A stretch of 64,000 nucleotides of DNA from assembly GCF_947498005.1 (NCBI RefSeq), contig NZ_CANMIW010000003.1:372001-436000 (forward strand). Direction: 5' to 3'. Within the stretch, counting starts at the first letter, position 1, and each line of letters opens with the position of its first letter. Of this stretch, positions 63,494 to 64,000 are shown piece after piece. Under the pieces are notes generated by a model. It ran no database searches, was not told the DNA's origin, and saw only the letters and a list, made by a program, of their open reading frames with translations. The position numbers and the translations under genes are program-made. Source of the stretch: an uncultured Winogradskyella sp. Its GTDB lineage: Bacteria; Bacteroidota; Bacteroidia; Flavobacteriales; Flavobacteriaceae.

Positions 63494-64000
63494 TTATTTT
63501 AAATCGTAAGAATTTAAAAACAATTCTTCAATTTCAATATCCACATCTTTTAAAAATTGAATTGACGCTTGAATATCATCATGTAACACTTCATCTACTT
63601 TTATAAAAGGCACCACTTTTCTGTATTGCTCTAAAAAGGACTCTAATAAAGGAGAGGTTTTAAGTGGTCTTCTAAATTCTATAGCTTGCGACGCATTCAT
63701 TAATTCTATGGCAATAACACGTTCTACATTTTTCACTAACGTGTAAGCTTGCGTAGCTGCGTTTGCGCCCATACTTACATGATCTTCTTGGCCATTACTA
63801 GACACAATACTATCTACACTTGCTGGAGTAGCCAATTGTTTATTTGCACTTACAATACTAGCTGCTGTGTATTGCGGAATCATAAATCCTGAATTTAATC
63901 CTGGATTATCCACTAAAAAAGCAGGTAATCCTCTTAAACCTGAAACGAGTTGAAACACACGTCTTTCTGAGATATTTCCTATTTCTGCCATCGCAATTTT
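63494..64000 (-). CDS. hutH: Histidine ammonia-lyase, C-terminal part
   Basis: The frame is open to the edge of the window, so only about the last 168 residues are seen. The block MAEIGNISERRVFQLVSGLRGLPAFL and then NPGLNSGFMIPQYTAASIVS and SSNGQEDHVSMGANAATQAYTLVKNVERVIAIELMNASQAI match the helical half of HutH, where the last contains conserved Glu-Asp-His residues of the active site. The enzyme releases ammonia from histidine to give urocanate. The catalytic MIO tripeptide Ala-Ser-Gly would lie outside the window. A tyrosine or phenylalanine lyase is less likely from the NGQEDHVSMG block. Confidence 0.88.
   Translation of the reverse strand, partial: KIAMAEIGNISERRVFQLVSGLRGLPAFLVDNPGLNSGFMIPQYTAASIVSANKQLATPASVDSIVSSNGQEDHVSMGANAATQAYTLVKNVERVIAIELMNASQAIEFRRPLKTSPLLESFLEQYRKVVPFIKVDEVLHDDIQASIQFLKDVDIEIEELFLNSYDLK

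Overview
This is an AT-rich window whose genes, promoters and protein families point to a marine-type member of the Flavobacteriaceae (Bacteroidota). Supporting signs are the promoters of the form TTG-N20-TAnnTTTG, weak ribosome-binding sites, several TTG starts, lipoboxes and secreted proteins ending their signal in SxAQ, and family choices such as DUF4159, a TamB-like giant protein, BadF-type sugar kinase and the THUMP-like methyltransferase. No prophage, integrase, insertion sequence or CRISPR array is visible.

Layout. 1-2.2 kb: the end of a biotin-dependent acyl-CoA carboxylase, an MFS transporter broken by a frameshift, and a 55-residue membrane protein too short for ordinary ORF cut-offs. 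2.2-10.1 kb (minus strand): methylglyoxal synthase, BadF-type kinase, GAPDH, 6-phosphofructokinase and a TamB-like envelope protein. 10.2-17.3 kb (plus strand): housekeeping genes tsaD, a parvulin isomerase, rsmE, a DUF4159 protein, a SpoU methyltransferase, an AI-2E-family permease and a THUMP-like methyltransferase. 18.1-18.4 kb: tRNA-Ser(GCT), tRNA-Pro(TGG), tRNA-Arg(TCT). 18.6-30.7 kb: a LysE-like protein, a 7TM-HD phosphohydrolase, thiolase, an NlpC/P60 peptidase, a TPR protein, gyrA, clpC.

30.7-43.1 kb is accessory and regulator-rich: a HxlR regulator facing a nitroreductase with a matched pair of operators, a double cupin, an AraC regulator followed by an enoyl-CoA hydratase/2OG-Fe(II) oxygenase pair, an SDR gene, and a GbsR/MarR-regulated RND efflux operon. 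43.4-49.8 kb: MarC, a KefF/KefC-like pair, a semialdehyde dehydrogenase, a second AraC regulator and small stress-type genes.

50.4-55.6 kb is the most interesting part: a tight five-gene operon containing egtB and egtD (ergothioneine biosynthesis) with a Rieske/glutamate-synthase fusion, an unrecognised 246-residue protein and an Asp/Glu racemase homologue lacking one of its two catalytic cysteines. The AraC gene at 48.2 kb and an NmrA-like gene at 55.7 kb are linked to this area by a two-part promoter element repeated with identical spacing upstream of two transcription units. 56.7-64 kb: a GAF histidine kinase, a membrane-anchored DJ-1/Hsp31-like lipoprotein, a TetR-led operon of reductases including a YqhD-type aldehyde reductase, and the C-terminal part of histidine ammonia-lyase.

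A common theme, as inference, is handling of reactive electrophiles and redox stress: methylglyoxal synthesis at one end, and Kef-type potassium efflux, aldehyde reductases, a DJ-1 homologue and ergothioneine synthesis further on.
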